Positions 31,323 to 44,339 of a stretch of DNA of 64,000 nt are shown here, piece after piece. Both the position numbers and the translations under genes were made by a program. The stretch is from the NCBI GenBank assembly GCA_029379385.1, contig CM055611.1, positions 22,348,092-22,412,091 of the forward strand. Reading direction: 5' to 3'. Position 1 is the stretch's first letter, and every line of letters starts with the position of its first letter. Under the pieces are notes generated by a model. That model saw only the letters and a list, made by a program, of their open reading frames with translations. It did not search any database and had not been told where the DNA came from. This DNA is from Quillaja saponaria. Lineage: Eukaryota; Streptophyta; Magnoliopsida; Fabales; Quillajaceae.

Positions 31323-32497
31323 AAAGATTAGTTGCAACCAATTTTTTTTGGTGCTGTTTAGATTATCTGAAAAATTGTGGTTGTAAATCATGGTTTAAAA
31401 TACTGTTTTTGTTTTGTTTTTTTGTTTTTTGTTTTTTGTTTTCTTTTATACATGTGTAAATTACCACACAAAAAAAAGACTAGTTAATATTAAAGCAACA
31501 TATTTTATGAATACAATGCCCATCAATTATTAGCAAAAAAAATCCCATCATTTAGAACCATTCTTGGTTGGACCTTATTAGTATATGACCAAATTATTTT
31601 GAGCATGGAACTTCACAAATGGGCCCTAAATCATAATTTAAAGCATGCCATTAAGACGTTCATAAAGCATAATTATAGAATAAGAACTATGGAATTAATA
31701 AGTTATGAATTAGAATGGGCATGACTTTTTCCATAATTTAGGGATTATTTTGGAGTATTAATTGAATTAGAAACCTTTAATAAATTGAACAATATTGTGT
31801 ACCATCGAGCAATATTTGCTTCACCCTTTACTTTTCCAGCCTTTTAATAATTAACCATATTTCAATCAAATTTTTAAAAACAATTCAAATTAACACAGTT
31901 AAGGTCACTTCCTTTCAAGGTAGAAAGTCATCTTTTACATTATTTTTTCTCTTAGTGGTGACTTTTTCCATGCATCTAAGAAAAAATCACCAAACTTTCA
32001 TAAATCCTTCATGGTAATTAGAAAATAACACACAATCTTGACTTCGATCTTTAATATATTATTTCGTTCAATTACATATTATGAAATAGATTATTTATAT
32101 ATTTGTCCATTTTCACCCATAATTTTCAACTTATGGTGCTTGGAAAATAATATTGTTCAATTTCGTGGCCAAATTGGTAGAGGTATGTACAAAACAAAAT
32201 AAATTGAAAGTAAGATTTATATAATTTTTATTTCTTTTGGATCATCCAAACGTTGATTAGGTTAGACAATATAGCCCCTAATTTTTCTAATAGATCATCA
32301 TCTCTCATTTATCAACAATTTAGACCATGCTCTTAGCCGCACAAAAGAAAAAAATAAAATAGACATTAATTTAAGTGTGGGTTGGCAAAAACAGAAAATA
32401 AAAAATTCGAATTTAACTATGTCAGGGGAAATTTATCTTAGTTAGAAAAGGAGTCAATCTAATATCAATAAATTTTGGAGAAATTGAAGTGATTTAA

Positions 32498-32647
32498 ATG
32501 CTTAACTATTTTGTTTTTGTACTTTAAGGATTTTTAGTTTTCAAATTAGTCATTCATGAAAATATTCGAAATTTATTAGTCAAGTTTCATTATTTCATTC
32601 ACTGTATATGTTATCCGATAAATGACTAAAAATATTTTTAAATAAGT
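32498..32647. repeat. Short interspersed element, partial copy
   Basis: Begins with the same CTTAACTATT end as the copies at 3451, 13677 and 34327, but is only about 150 bp and more diverged. Confidence 0.35.
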
Positions 32648-33021
32648 AAAAGAAATTAAACATGTCATCTTCCAAAAAAAAAAAAAACATAGATATTGAT
32701 ACAGCCATAGAAAAACTTTCGCTTATCCCATGTGTGAGGGATTTTATTAATACATAAACTAAAATAACTAAAAAACACATGCACAAAACTATGTCTATAG
32801 CTCTCCATGAATTCTTCAACTTGTTGACATCTTAGTACCGCTACCATTGAATAAAAACAGGGATGTTAATACATAAAAATAAAATTAACATTTATTTCAC
32901 ACAATCTTCGTTAAAAGTTAGAGTTATTTTTTTCCCCATAGCTTCATTAATTGTGCATTGCATCATAAATAAAATAGATTTAGTTGGACATAACTACCAA
33001 CAATACATCATATTCAGTGAT

Positions 33022-33402
33022 TCAGTCATGCGTATTCAGTTTCATTTTTTTAAGAGCTTTCAGTTGTTTTAATAGTTCCGAGCCAACAAATAGTTTAACA
33101 TTTATAGGATCATGAAAATCTTTGTTAAAGCAGCAAAAATTTACACAATTATGAAAACTACGTTGGGTACGAGTTAAATGTCGGTATTTGTTCAATTTGA
33201 TACAAACTTGATGACAATCTTTTATGCATTCAAGACTTATGATTGCAGAATATGTACTATCGGATTGAGAAATAGTAGTAATACATGTAGGGAGCTGGGG
33301 AGTGAAGCGATGATGATGAACATCATCAGCTTGGATTATTTTAGAAGCCGAAAGAATAATCAAAATAGTAGTAAGTTTGATTAATACTAGTTTTGTATTC
33401 AT
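33022..33402 (-). CDS. Cysteine-rich secreted peptide (intact copy)
   Basis: A single frame of 126 residues from the ATG at 33402; an ATG five codons upstream (33417) is also in frame, but homology with copy 2 starts here. It has a signal peptide ending near IIQADD, a His-rich linker, and then a core with seven Cys: one alone in TCITT, then C-x3-C-x3-C (ECIKDCHQVC), about 18 residues, C-x3-CC (NCVNFCCF). A basic tail follows. The spacing loosely recalls plant thionin-like and other defence or reproductive cysteine-rich peptides, but I cannot place it in a named family. Two broken relatives lie at 36467 and 39620-39900. Secretion is a confident reading of the sequence; function is not known. 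Confidence 0.6.
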   Translation of the reverse strand: MNTKLVLIKLTTILIILSASKIIQADDVHHHRFTPQLPTCITTISQSDSTYSAIISLECIKDCHQVCIKLNKYRHLTRTQRSFHNCVNFCCFNKDFHDPINVKLFVGSELLKQLKALKKMKLNTHD

Positions 33403-36400
33403 TTTCTTATAATGCATGTTAGGTGTTTGAAGTTTGATACAAACCCTTACTTATATACAGAAATTCGTGAGGTTGCCTTGTATATATTACATATTATTGA
33501 ATATAAACTTTGTGCGATCACCAGTTCAGGATGAAAAGAAAAATTAATGAAGGGTGAAACTTAAGTATTAATTTTTATTATTAACCATAAAAAAGTTCAA
33601 TATCATCATTAGCCAATAATAATATAAACTTATAAATTCTTTACCAACATGCTTTCGCCCCCTCTAAAAGAATTAGTACATTCTAAACTACATGCAAAAA
33701 AAAACAAACTTTCTTTTTTACTTTTTCTTTTCTTTTTAATCTAATTAATAGTTCAGTTATACTTTTCAAGAGGTTTTTGTGGTTTTTAAAAGTCATAGCA
33801 TGCAAAAACTATTTGATTAATTTTTTTAGAAGTGCTTTTTTTTACTGTTTTTTTAAAAGTTAGTGACGTTTTTAAACACCATAGTGAATGTTTTTAAAAG
33901 TTGATTGTGACTTTTTGATAGCTACTTTTACACAGTTAAAAGTTACATTAATTTTTTAAAAGTCACATCATTATCAAATTTAGCTTAAGAAAACAATCAA
34001 ATTAGCTTGTATAAATTACAGCTAGACAATAACGAAAAGTCACTCAAAATTCATAATAAATCATGCTAAAAAACTCTTGCTCGTTAATTTTCATTTAAGT
34101 TGAATTGAAATACCCCTTCAATTAGAGAAAACTCAACATATACAATTCATTGAATAAAAATATTTAAACTTTTTTCCAGAATTATGTACAAGATATGTAG
34201 TTAAGTAGGATTTATAATATTCATGTAGGTATGTGATTCACATCTATGGATATATTACATAAACTAAAATAGAACTGGAGTGTTAAGTAGGATGAGTGAA
34301 TTGAAATAAGTATTTTTTTTTTTTTTACTTAACTATTATTTTAATATCTCAAGATTGACCCATTTTTAATTTAGTTGTTTAGGAATTTTTTTATCAATTT
34401 AATTTTCTAGGATTCATAATTTTTCAATCAAATTATATTATTTCATTTTCATATTATGCATAAATAAACTAATTCTACATAATTTAATAATCAAATAATC
34501 AAAAAGATTTGTAAGATATATATTTTATTATCTTTATGTTAAGTGTGGTTATTTCTTTAATTTATAATATGTAAACGGAAAAATAAAACTTGATTCAGAA
34601 TAAAATTGACATATAGTTGGAAAAATAAAACTTGATTGAGAAATTTTGAATTTTTAAGGATAAAATTGGCTGAGAAAATTCTTGAAGGATAGAACTGAAA
34701 ACTAATATAATCCTAAATAACCAAAACCGTATATAAGTTTTTTTTTTTTTTTTCATACAATTTCCTTTCCTTTCCTTCCATTTTTACTATTTCCACTTTC
34801 TTCCAATATTGCAAAACAAGAATAGATAAAGTTATAACCATTTCATCCTTTTTTTTCTTTATCTCCACATTTTTTTGTCCTTCAATTTCTTCACAAACCA
34901 AATTTGAAGGGGAATAGAGAGAAATGGAAGGAATCGGATCAAGAGGAAGTTAAATTGGTTCTCTTTCGCTTAGTTTCTTTAAATCTATTTGATATGATAT
35001 AATTGATATTTAAGAATTGAGAAAATATGATGTTAGCACATCATCAATAAATTCATTCAATAATTCTCTCTCACCGCTCTTAAGTTATATTATTTTGACA
35101 TCATTAACAAATTCTCTCGCATATCCCATAATTTAATTATGCAAAATATAAGTTTCTACTTTTTCATTCTAATTCTTATTATTTTGATCACCCTTCCTTT
35201 TTGGTACATAGATTTTTTTATTTTTTTTTTCAGTTTCTCTCTAATATTTCTCATCTTCGTAGTTTTGTTTGGTAATTTTAAAATATTTTTTAATTTATTC
35301 TCATTCTCTATACTTTTACAAACAATAATATATCCTACATGTACATGAGTAAACCTAATTTAATTTTTCTTAATTAAAAAAAAAAAAACTTAATTTCAAG
35401 AAATAAATATCAAAAAATTATTATAACTGATTTCATGACTAATTTTTGAATGATTTCTTCACTTCTTATTAAAACTGATCAATTGATAGAAAAGATATAG
35501 CAAATCTATGTTTAAAGTTAGCAATTAGTGTTGATTATAATATCAAATATTATTTTTTGCTTAAATAAACAAAGATATATGTACATCCAAAATTAAAACT
35601 AAAATCTAATAAAAAATCTATTTTTTAATATAAAATTCACAGTATCTAATATAATTATTAGAAAAATAATATTCAACCACAATGACACGTAGTAAGATAG
35701 ACAGTAACATCAATAATATTTTAATAGCAAACAAATTTAATGTTCTCCCCCAAATTAATATTTTTTAATAAAATAATTAATATAAGTTAACATTGTTATT
35801 AATAATAAATCTCACACAATAAATTATAAATTTAAATAATAATAATAATTTGTGCATAGCATGAAAACTGAATAAATCTAATTATGTCATAAAAGGGATG
35901 GTAATGAATATTTTTATGCTTTACAAAAATTCTTTGAGTTATAAAATAAGTTAAAATTTTCTTCCACTTGTTTCTCATCCAATTTAGAGGGGAACAACGT
36001 TTTGCACATTTGAGGGGACAGATCAGAGGGATTACCCTTCATTCCCTTTCCCTGGGAAAAATTTCTAGCACTATTCTAGTACATAAGATATAGTATTACT
36101 GCCATTCAAATTAGGACACATGTATGAATGAGTTCACCTTATCTCATCTATATGGCAGACTCAGGTGGGTGACTAACACTGTTACTGTTACTGTTAACTC
36201 TCTCCTTTTCCCTTCCATCTCTTTTCCTTCTTACATGACTAATTAGTTACATAATCATTGGCAAAAAAAAAAAATTCCTCCAAAACCTTAGTTTCCCACT
36301 TGAATTTTGCAAAAAATTATCATAAAAATCCTAATTATTTTTTTATTTCTTTATTTCCACCATTATTTTACTTATTTGTTCACTGATGCATGCTGCCTGT

Positions 36401-36466
36401 TTGATATAATGTGTGAAAGAACTTTTATAGCAGCAGTTGTTTAAAAGTAGAGGTAGTATGCTATGA
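33403..36466. other. Intergenic between cysteine-rich copies
   Basis: Very AT-rich with no gene. Frames at 34713-34901 and 35139-35348 are low-complexity. It contains an interspersed element at 34327-34738 flanked by T runs. Confidence 0.6.
34327..34738. repeat. Short interspersed element, copy 3
   Basis: About 412 bp homologous to the elements in tandem units A and C, at an unrelated site. This shows it moves on its own. T-rich runs of about 15 flank both sides and may be the target duplication. Its terminal CTTAAC and the inverted CTTATA ends are visible. Confidence 0.55.
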
Positions 36467-36780
36467 CTGAATAAGAACAAACTGCTTTTGCTGCTACTGC
36501 TGCTGCTTTTCCCTGTAACTGTTACTATTTGTCAACGGGATAGTAAATATTCAGAAATTATAAGTCTTAAATGCATTAAAGAGTGCCGCAAAGATTGTAT
36601 CAATCTCAAGAAAGACAAACGTCCTCGTCCAAGTATCAATCATTGTTTCGAGACTTGCGTAAATTTAAGTTGTTTTGGTTGAGGTTTTCATGATCTTACA
36701 AATACTAATCAAATCTTTGCTAAGGGACTACCAAAACAAAGAAATGCTCCTGAGAGCGGACCCAATCATTTGTAACTAAA
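36467..36780 (+). pseudogene. Cysteine-rich secreted peptide, copy 2 (broken)
   Basis: Homologous to the gene at 33022-33402, on the opposite strand. The place of the ATG is CTG (36467-36469) followed by NKNK and a Leu-rich signal-like segment; no in-frame ATG precedes it before a stop. The core CIKECRKDC, then HCFETCVNLSCF, keeps seven Cys. A TGA at 36680-36682 ends the frame early, while downstream sequence (GFHDL) still aligns with the intact copy (DFHDP). So there are two lesions: lost start and premature stop. Confidence 0.6.
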
Positions 36781-39619
36781 TATGAAGGGTACATATTTAG
36801 AACTCTGTTATATTTCAATTCAGTGCACTGAGACATATTTTTTATTTTCTTTTAATGAATGGTTGTGTGAAATAAATTTACTTCGTTTTTAACACCCTGT
36901 CATTGTTCAATGGTGCAGCATTATTACATGAGGAATGATGAGAACAATTATAAACAAGAATTCGTGGAGAATAAAGATCATCGTCCTCTTTTAAATATTT
37001 TGGTTTATGTATTAAATAATGAAGTTCCCCATTGAAACTAAGAATATGTGAAAGGTCATTTCTTTATGTAATATCAATATTTGTGTTTAGTTTTAAGTCC
37101 TAACTACATCGCGAGGGAACGAGATGAAGTAAGTGTTTTAAATTTTATACAAATATATATATGTCATTCTGAGTTTAGTTTATCTGTATGAATTTATTTT
37201 TAAACAGTGTCTTTTAATTTAATTTTTTTAGTAAGAGACGATAGTTGTTCATTACACCGTACATAAAAACATCCATAACAATTATTTAACAAAAACTTCT
37301 CAACTCAATTTAGCAATCAACAATATTACAATTGATATAGATATTATGACAAAGATACAAATAATTCATAAATAGAAAAATGACCGCACATTTATCGATA
37401 TGATGAATTTGAATGAGACATCTTGGATCCAACATTTCTGTACTTCCTCAGTTATATGCCGAAGTACCCGTGCTAGACATTTCTGTGCTTAAATTAGTTC
37501 ATGTCCTAAGTTGTTGATCACCATATATATATTTATATCAACAATTAATACTAATTAGAAGGCACTGAAAAAATTCAGCACCTAAATAGATGGTGTATTA
37601 TTTGAAATTCTGTAACCAAAGTTATGTACAAAAATTAAACACTAACGTATTGACTGTATTGCTACAGAAATAGAAGTTACATAATTCATAGTTTTTCACC
37701 AACAAAACAATAAAAGTTAAAGTAAGTTTGATTTTGTGTTTGAAATATATGTTTGGCATTTGGAGTTGAAAATCATGTTTAACTTGTATTATAACATGTT
37801 TGGTTGAAACTGAAAATCACTTTTGGTCAAATGTCCAACACAATTTTAACCCATTTTTTAGAAATTATTCATATGTAGTTTTTCCGGAATACACTTCTAG
37901 CAAATATTTAGATATTTACATCATTCTTTAAAATATCTATATTCACTCCAATATCTCACAATAGTCTTTTAGAATTCTATTTGATAGAGTTCTCAAAAAA
38001 TTAAGAGAATTCTACTTGATAGAATTCCCAAGAAATTCTGGAAGAACCAAATCCAAAATTAGGTTCCATTGGTTGACAAAAAAAAAGAAAAACAAAACTT
38101 TTTATTTTGGCATGATTTGATACAATAATTTTTTTTCTCATTATCACAAGACTAAATAAAATTAAAAAATTTATTCAAAAAAAGATAATTTTTTTTTTTG
38201 TTAATTGAACCAATTATGATTAACAATTAAGAAATTAAAGATTAACATACATTTATAATCACAACCAAATACAATTAGGGTTAGTTTGGTAAGCATGAAT
38301 GATTTTTGCGGAATTGGAATGAGAATGAAATGATCGTTCCATTCTATTATTTGGTAGCGTCAGTGAGGAATAATCATTTCATTTCATTTATTTGTTTTCT
38401 ATTCAGTTTTTAGACATGAAGTAATATAAAATTTATGCTAACAAGACAAAGATATCTCTCAATAGATAAAGTAATAAAAATGTAACATAATTTATGAAAT
38501 ATTTTTTTTATTTAATTTTTTTATTATATATATATTTTTATTATTATTACTTATATTTATTTTATTAAATCTTATTTCTTAGTTCTAATTTTTATTATTT
38601 ATTAATATTAATATTTTAGTTTAAAATTACTTAACTAATTTATTTATTTAATAATTAATTAATTATTTATAATTATACTATTTACTATAATATGAATGGT
38701 ATTTTTGTCATTTGACTAAAACGAATTTTTATTTTATTTTATATTATTTAATGTGATATAAAATGGTATTTTTGTTATTTGACTAAATTAAATATATTTA
38801 TTATTTAATCTATAATATTTATAATATTTTTTTTAATATTCAATTTTTTAATATTTATTTTATGTGAATAGATTTTTTTATTTATTTAACTGAGCTAAAC
38901 CGATTCCATAGAAGTAGGAATTAGCAATCCCACCACCGAGAGGATTTGAGGATTCCATTTCTATGGAATAAAATGGCTAGAATGGAATGAGTATTCCGAG
39001 ATTAAAAACGTACCAAACGAAAAAATGTTCATTCTATGGAATATAATGGTCATTCCTGCATATCAAACTAACCCTTAAAGTTATGATTTCTCTTCTTAAT
39101 AGATCTTTCATGATATTATATTTATGTATTGCTTAAGCCTCACATCTTAACTGATCTATACTAATTAATCACACCCTAATAGAAAAACAAATGTAGACTG
39201 TCCAATGGATAACATAGACATGGCACAGATTTAAAACCACCTCAATGCCAGAGGAACTATAAAGAATGAGTTTTGTCAGGGAAACACCTTAGTCGCACTT
39301 GTACCCAATATAGTTACACAAATTTTTCAATCAAATGCTGAACTGAAAAAATAAAAATAAAACTTTTGTCTATTGTTGGTATAACAAAAAAAAATTTCTC
39401 AATTCATAAATAAAGATAGAAACTTTGTAGAGCATAACCATATATATCATTGATGCCTTAGAGAGAATATTGATCCCAAACAAGCAAAGGGAAAAATATT
39501 CAACCAATTTTGAGGGCTTTTGTGCATCCGGTTGAGGATGAGTATTTTTGTGTGTATCTTTCATGGTTTGAGGACTCTCAGGATAAAGTAAACCATATTG
39601 TTGTTGGTCGAAGCAACAC
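36781..39619. other. Intergenic with a Tourist-like element
   Basis: AT-rich DNA without a supported gene. The main feature is a 797 bp inverted-repeat element at 38278-39074. Confidence 0.6.
38278..39074. mobile_element. Tourist-like (PIF/Harbinger) non-autonomous transposon
   Basis: The left end reads GGGTTAGTTTGGTA and the right end, inverted, GGGTTAGTTTGATA, giving inverted terminal repeats of about 14 bp. Both sides carry TTA (38275-38277 and 39075-39077), the three-base target duplication typical of PIF/Harbinger elements. The interior is AT-rich and non-coding, with a local duplication near 38690-38810. At 797 bp it is long for a MITE but has no transposase. Confidence 0.7.
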
Positions 39620-39900
39620 TCATTCACACAATCCTCAAAACAATATAGAGCATAATGAGCACCATATTTCCTTTATGCATGTTTAGGGTTTTTGATGCAG
39701 TCTTTGCGACATTTCTTAATGCATTTGATTTTGGAATATTTACCATCAGGTTGAGGTAGATGAGCAGTAATACTACTAATTGGGTTGAGAGGATGATCAT
39801 CATCAGCTTGCACTATAATACTAAAATACACTGAAAAGACTTGTAGTTGTCAAAACTATATATCATTTTGATTGCTACAAATCTCGTACCTATTTTTTCA
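39370..39900 (-). pseudogene. Cysteine-rich secreted peptide, copy 3 (broken)
   Basis: The minus strand reads VQADDDHPLNP, then YSKIKCIKKCRKDC, then after NPKHA a TAA, continuing in the same frame with YCFEDCVNECCF and a long tail ending at 39370. The signal peptide region (about 39850-39890) is in another frame and needs a shift to join. The QADD junction and the C-x3-C-x3-C and C-x3-C-x3-CC blocks show it is a paralogue of the 33022-33402 gene. The two lesions rule out a full product. Confidence 0.6.
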
Positions 39901-40929
39901 TCCATATTTGGACTAATTTTCCGTTTAGTTCGATTCTAATAATAATGTTTAGAATATGAAATTATATTGGGATACAACTTAATTAAGCCTAGCTAGCTAG
40001 ATTTATATATAGAGTTTGTATATGAAAAATAATCCATAAAATAATGGACTATAAAAGTTGTCAAGTATATAGCTTTTATGCTTCAACTTCATAAATGAAA
40101 ATTTAATTGCGATTAAAAGTCAATGATAGATTAGGAGCTACTTAAAGTTTTTTTGCATGACATAGGGTGAATAGTGATTGACTTTTTGCTCTTATATCTA
40201 AGTTAATTAAGATAATATTGAAGAGTTTATAATGCACTAATCCTTTTAGCGAGAGGCAAAGTGATCATGTTTTCGTAATTTCTTTTTGTTTTATTAGCAA
40301 TTGGCTGATAATTGTGTTGAACCTACAATTAGGGGGACTATTCAAATATAGTCATAATTAATTTGTTGGAAATAAAATTAATCATTTATATTATATAGTT
40401 ACAATAGCTAAAACCTTTTGGGTAATTAATATTCTGAGGATTTATAAGGACCACATTTACTAATTATGAAATGTTAATTATTTAAGAATTTTTTAACTTT
40501 GTTTCTTATGAACTAAATTTTTTAAAGAGAGTTTTATTCTTGTCCTTAATAAGTTACGATTATTATCTTGAAAAATTTTGAACACATGAACCAGATAAAT
40601 AGAGTATAACTTATTGGTTACTAGGCCAATCATTTATATAGTAGAAATTCAATTGGAATAATTTTATAATTTTAAAAATTTAATTGTAAAAAAATAAAGA
40701 ACATAAAGACCAAATTGAAATCCGAATTAACTTACAGGACCAAAGGTGTGATTTAGCTAAAAACAGTAGCACTTGTTTCTTTTTCGTCTCAAATTTTAAA
40801 AGACTCGGCACATGCATTGCACGTGAATGCTATTGGTTTACCTTCAGTCTGAAAGACTGAAACTGCCCTGCAGCTGAAAAGGGTACCATTTTTAGTTACC
40901 ACGGATTGATCGCTCCCTCTGCCCCTCTC
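39901..40929. other. Intergenic upstream of the PP2C gene
   Basis: No gene. The last 150 bp is probably the PP2C promoter: a G-box CACGTG at 40820-40825 and a CT-rich start region at 40915-40945. Confidence 0.5.
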
Positions 40930-41434
40930 TCTCTATTTCTCTCAGTTGAATCCAGCGTACGGACGCTAAACCTGGTTTGTAAATGCTCCACATGCCCTAG
41001 AAATCTTTATTTTCTTGATCTTATTTTGAGTAATTGATTTTCAATATTTGCTTTCTGCTTTATTTGATCCTTGTGGTAGCTGACGCAGTGTAGGAAAGAA
41101 TGTTCATTTTTTGTAATGCAGATATAAATTAGTAATGGAATTTGATAAGTGAAGTACCTAATGATGGATATTGAAGTTAGGATCTCTTTGTGGACATAAT
41201 ATTATTTTCAAGAACTTGATATAGTCCAAGATAGTGTAAGTAAGATATTCTACACAACTTCACATATGCTTATACTTTCACATTCACAGTTCTAATTGAT
41301 GTTGCTAGCTTAATTATTGGCATGGACAAGTGTGTGCATGTTGTTTTTGTATATAGATGATTTAATTATGTTTACATCATTACATGTATTAATTAGTGAT
41401 TTTGATTTATGGGTTGGGTATTGTTTAGTTCGAG
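40820..41434 (+). promoter_or_regulatory. PP2C promoter G-box, leader and 5' UTR intron
   Basis: A G-box (CACGTG, 40820-40825) lies about 100 bp before a CT-rich leader. A likely leader exon ends at 40974 (CCTG before GTTTGT), with an acceptor at 41427-41428 (TTTAG), six bases before the ATG at 41435. G-boxes bind bZIP/bHLH factors in stress and light responses; use here is inferred. Confidence 0.4.
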
Positions 41435-44339
41435 ATGGGGGTATACCTCAGCACCCCTAAAACTGAAAAGGCCTCTGAAGATGGTGAGAATAATAGGCTT
41501 CGCTTTGGTTTGTCCTCTATGCAGGGATGGCGTGCTACCATGGAAGATGCCGTGAGTACCCTGTATATCCAAGCTATAACAATTATCTTTCTGTATGGCC
41601 ATATTTTGTTTTCATGTTAACATATGCATTTGGAATTGACGTATAATCAGCGTGAAAACTGTTTCCTTAGATAGCTTATACTCCTTCATATTTATTTTTC
41701 AATCAAAAAGTAATTAAGCTTAGCACACTGCCAAGGAAGGATACTCATGTAGGTTATTGATTTAATATATTGTAGATTTATTCTCTGGTCAACTGTCATT
41801 CATCATAATTGACATTAACATGATTTCTTCAGTTTTATGAAACATTGTTGGAGAAGCTTGATTGACAAATGTAAGTAATTGGGCATTGACTGCTCTATGT
41901 ATCGGCCAACTTAACAATGGTGTCACTACAAAATTATTAGCTACTTTGGAGTTTGATCCAATAGATTTTATGGAACTCTTTATAATTGTGAGTCTTTTAG
42001 ATTTAGTGGTATCCAATCAGATCTTTCATGGCAGCATTTAAAGGCGCTTTTGAAATGAGTTTGATTTAATTGATCACTAACTGCAATGAAGTATTATAAT
42101 TTATTTTAACTCTCCAAGCAATCCGTGTTTGCTAATTTTAGTGATTGGCTGGAAAGTTTTGACAAAAATGCTATAAAAGCAACTCTTATTCTTGAGTCAA
42201 ACTGTATGAATTAATGTTTTGCGTTGTCACTCCTTTATGATGAAGTTAGGAAAGGTAATACACATTGTTGGATACCAACATAACAATATTTAGTAAACTG
42301 CTGCCACAACAATGGGACTGGGTAACTTAATAGTAAATTCATTTTAAAATTCGCAAATTTGCTACCCTCTGCCCCAGGACTGCTACAGTTATGCTGTTAC
42401 TCCTTTTCTTGGAAGTATCCTTACTACGCAAGATAACTAGTACCATTTGGTTGTTTTAGTAGCTTATTGATGTATTTTGATCTACTTAGAGTACACACTA
42501 ATCATATCTTTTTTTTACCAGCATGCAGCTTACCCAGATTTGGATGATTCTACATCTTTTTTCGGTGTTTATGATGGACATGGAGGCCAGTATTTACTCT
42601 GTAGCTCTCTGATATTGTTATTTTTTTATTTTTCTTTCTTTCTAATTTCCATCAGATTCTTCTTTATAGTTCAGTTGGTTTTATAGTTTCCTGTTCATTT
42701 CAGATACTATTGTTATTCTTTCTTTTATCTTTGTTTCTAAACGGCATGAGATACTTTTACATTATATAGATAGTTACGAAATCCTTTATGTAAATTGGAC
42801 CATTTTCTTACTATGATTGGTCTTACCACATAATGCTGCTAGCTTGTGTCTTAGGTTTCTATGCCTTATTTACCTCCTCGTCCTCTGTGGACTTTACATT
42901 AGTTTATTTATGTGTCATTGAATGATAATTTGGACAACGGGAATATGCTGGGAGAGTTATTGTTTCCACGGTGAGTAGAAAACCATCCGCGTACAAAGAT
43001 CTCCACGGCACCTCTTATAGTTCCAAACCTTTAGAAATAATAATTTTCCTTTGGATTGTCATGAGATATGGTCTAGTACTCGTGATATAACGTGTAGTAA
43101 ATTTCCAATTAAAAGAACTACCTGATTTAGAGAGTGCTGTTATTTTGAAATATCTGGTCTCTTGTACCCCAAAACCATGTACTTACTTGTAAACAGGATC
43201 TATATGGTCGTACATTGTCATAAATAGCATAACATATCAGGAGCATCATATGTCAGACTAGAGCTAGGGCAAGGATGCCTTATCAAGCAAATTAACTGGG
43301 TTCCTGGAAGATTGTTAGGTTCTCAAATTCTTAATTGTTATATGTGTTATTTAAACCCCAAAGCTAATTAGTATAGACTAAATTTGATCAAATACTTAGG
43401 GTGTATTTGTCATTAAATAGGGAATGTACATAGGTGAGTTGCTAGTCATATCTGGTAGTCTGTTATCCTTAGTGAAGTCTGACTTGTTTCTGCAGGTAAA
43501 GCAGTTTCTAAATTCTGTGCCAAGTATCTTCACCAACAGGTGTTCAAGCATGATGCTTATGTTGCTGGAGACTTAAGCACATCCGTACAGAAAGCTTTTC
43601 TCAGGTTACTTTCCCTTCTTTAGTTATCCGACTTAATATACAAAATATATTGTTCTTGAATCTTAATAGGAGAAGATTTCTATACCAGTGATCCCTTTGG
43701 GGAGGGGGCTGTATATAGTTTAGAAGGAAATGTTGTTTCTCATTATCCTCATTGTCTTGTTTATTCTTATCCAACTGATGCAGAATGGATGAGATGATGC
43801 GTGGGCAAAGAGGGTGGAGAGAATTAGCAATACTGGGAGACAAAATAGAAAAGTTCTCTGGTATGATAGAAGGGTTCATTTGGTCTCCGAAGAATGATGA
43901 AGTCAATCATCATGTTGATGATTGGCCTTCTGAGGAGGTAATGGATAACAGTGGGGGTACTCTATTGCATGCATGACAACTGCTTGTCTTTGCTCTCTTA
44001 TCTTTATTTATTGTTCCTGTATGTCAGAAATGTTTGATGTGGATAGTTCCAATTGAATTTCAGGTTGTAAGGTTGCTATTTTGGAAACCTCTATCATGGA
44101 TTTACCAATGTAAACCCCTAGTGTCTTTCATATTTTACACTCAGGCTCAACCACATTTACCCATGGAATTCTGCATTATATTCAATTTCCTAAAGAGTTA
44201 TCTTGGAAATTGTTTTAGATCTCATTTCATCACCGGTCTCGATATTTCTAAGACTAAGGATTAAATATTAATCATATTGGTCTTCATAATAATAAACTTT
44301 TTCCAAACAGCTTGATGAACTTTGTCTTAGCAAACAACA

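Larger units (their letters stand above)
29159..33021. other. Intergenic after HSP70
   Basis: The first 200 bp are probably HSP70 3' untranslated region. The rest is AT-rich with no convincing gene, apart from a doubtful small frame at 30012-30215. It holds an imperfect tandem duplication near 31199-31322, a T/G-rich run at 31395-31445, and a partial copy of the interspersed element at 32498-32647. Confidence 0.6.
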
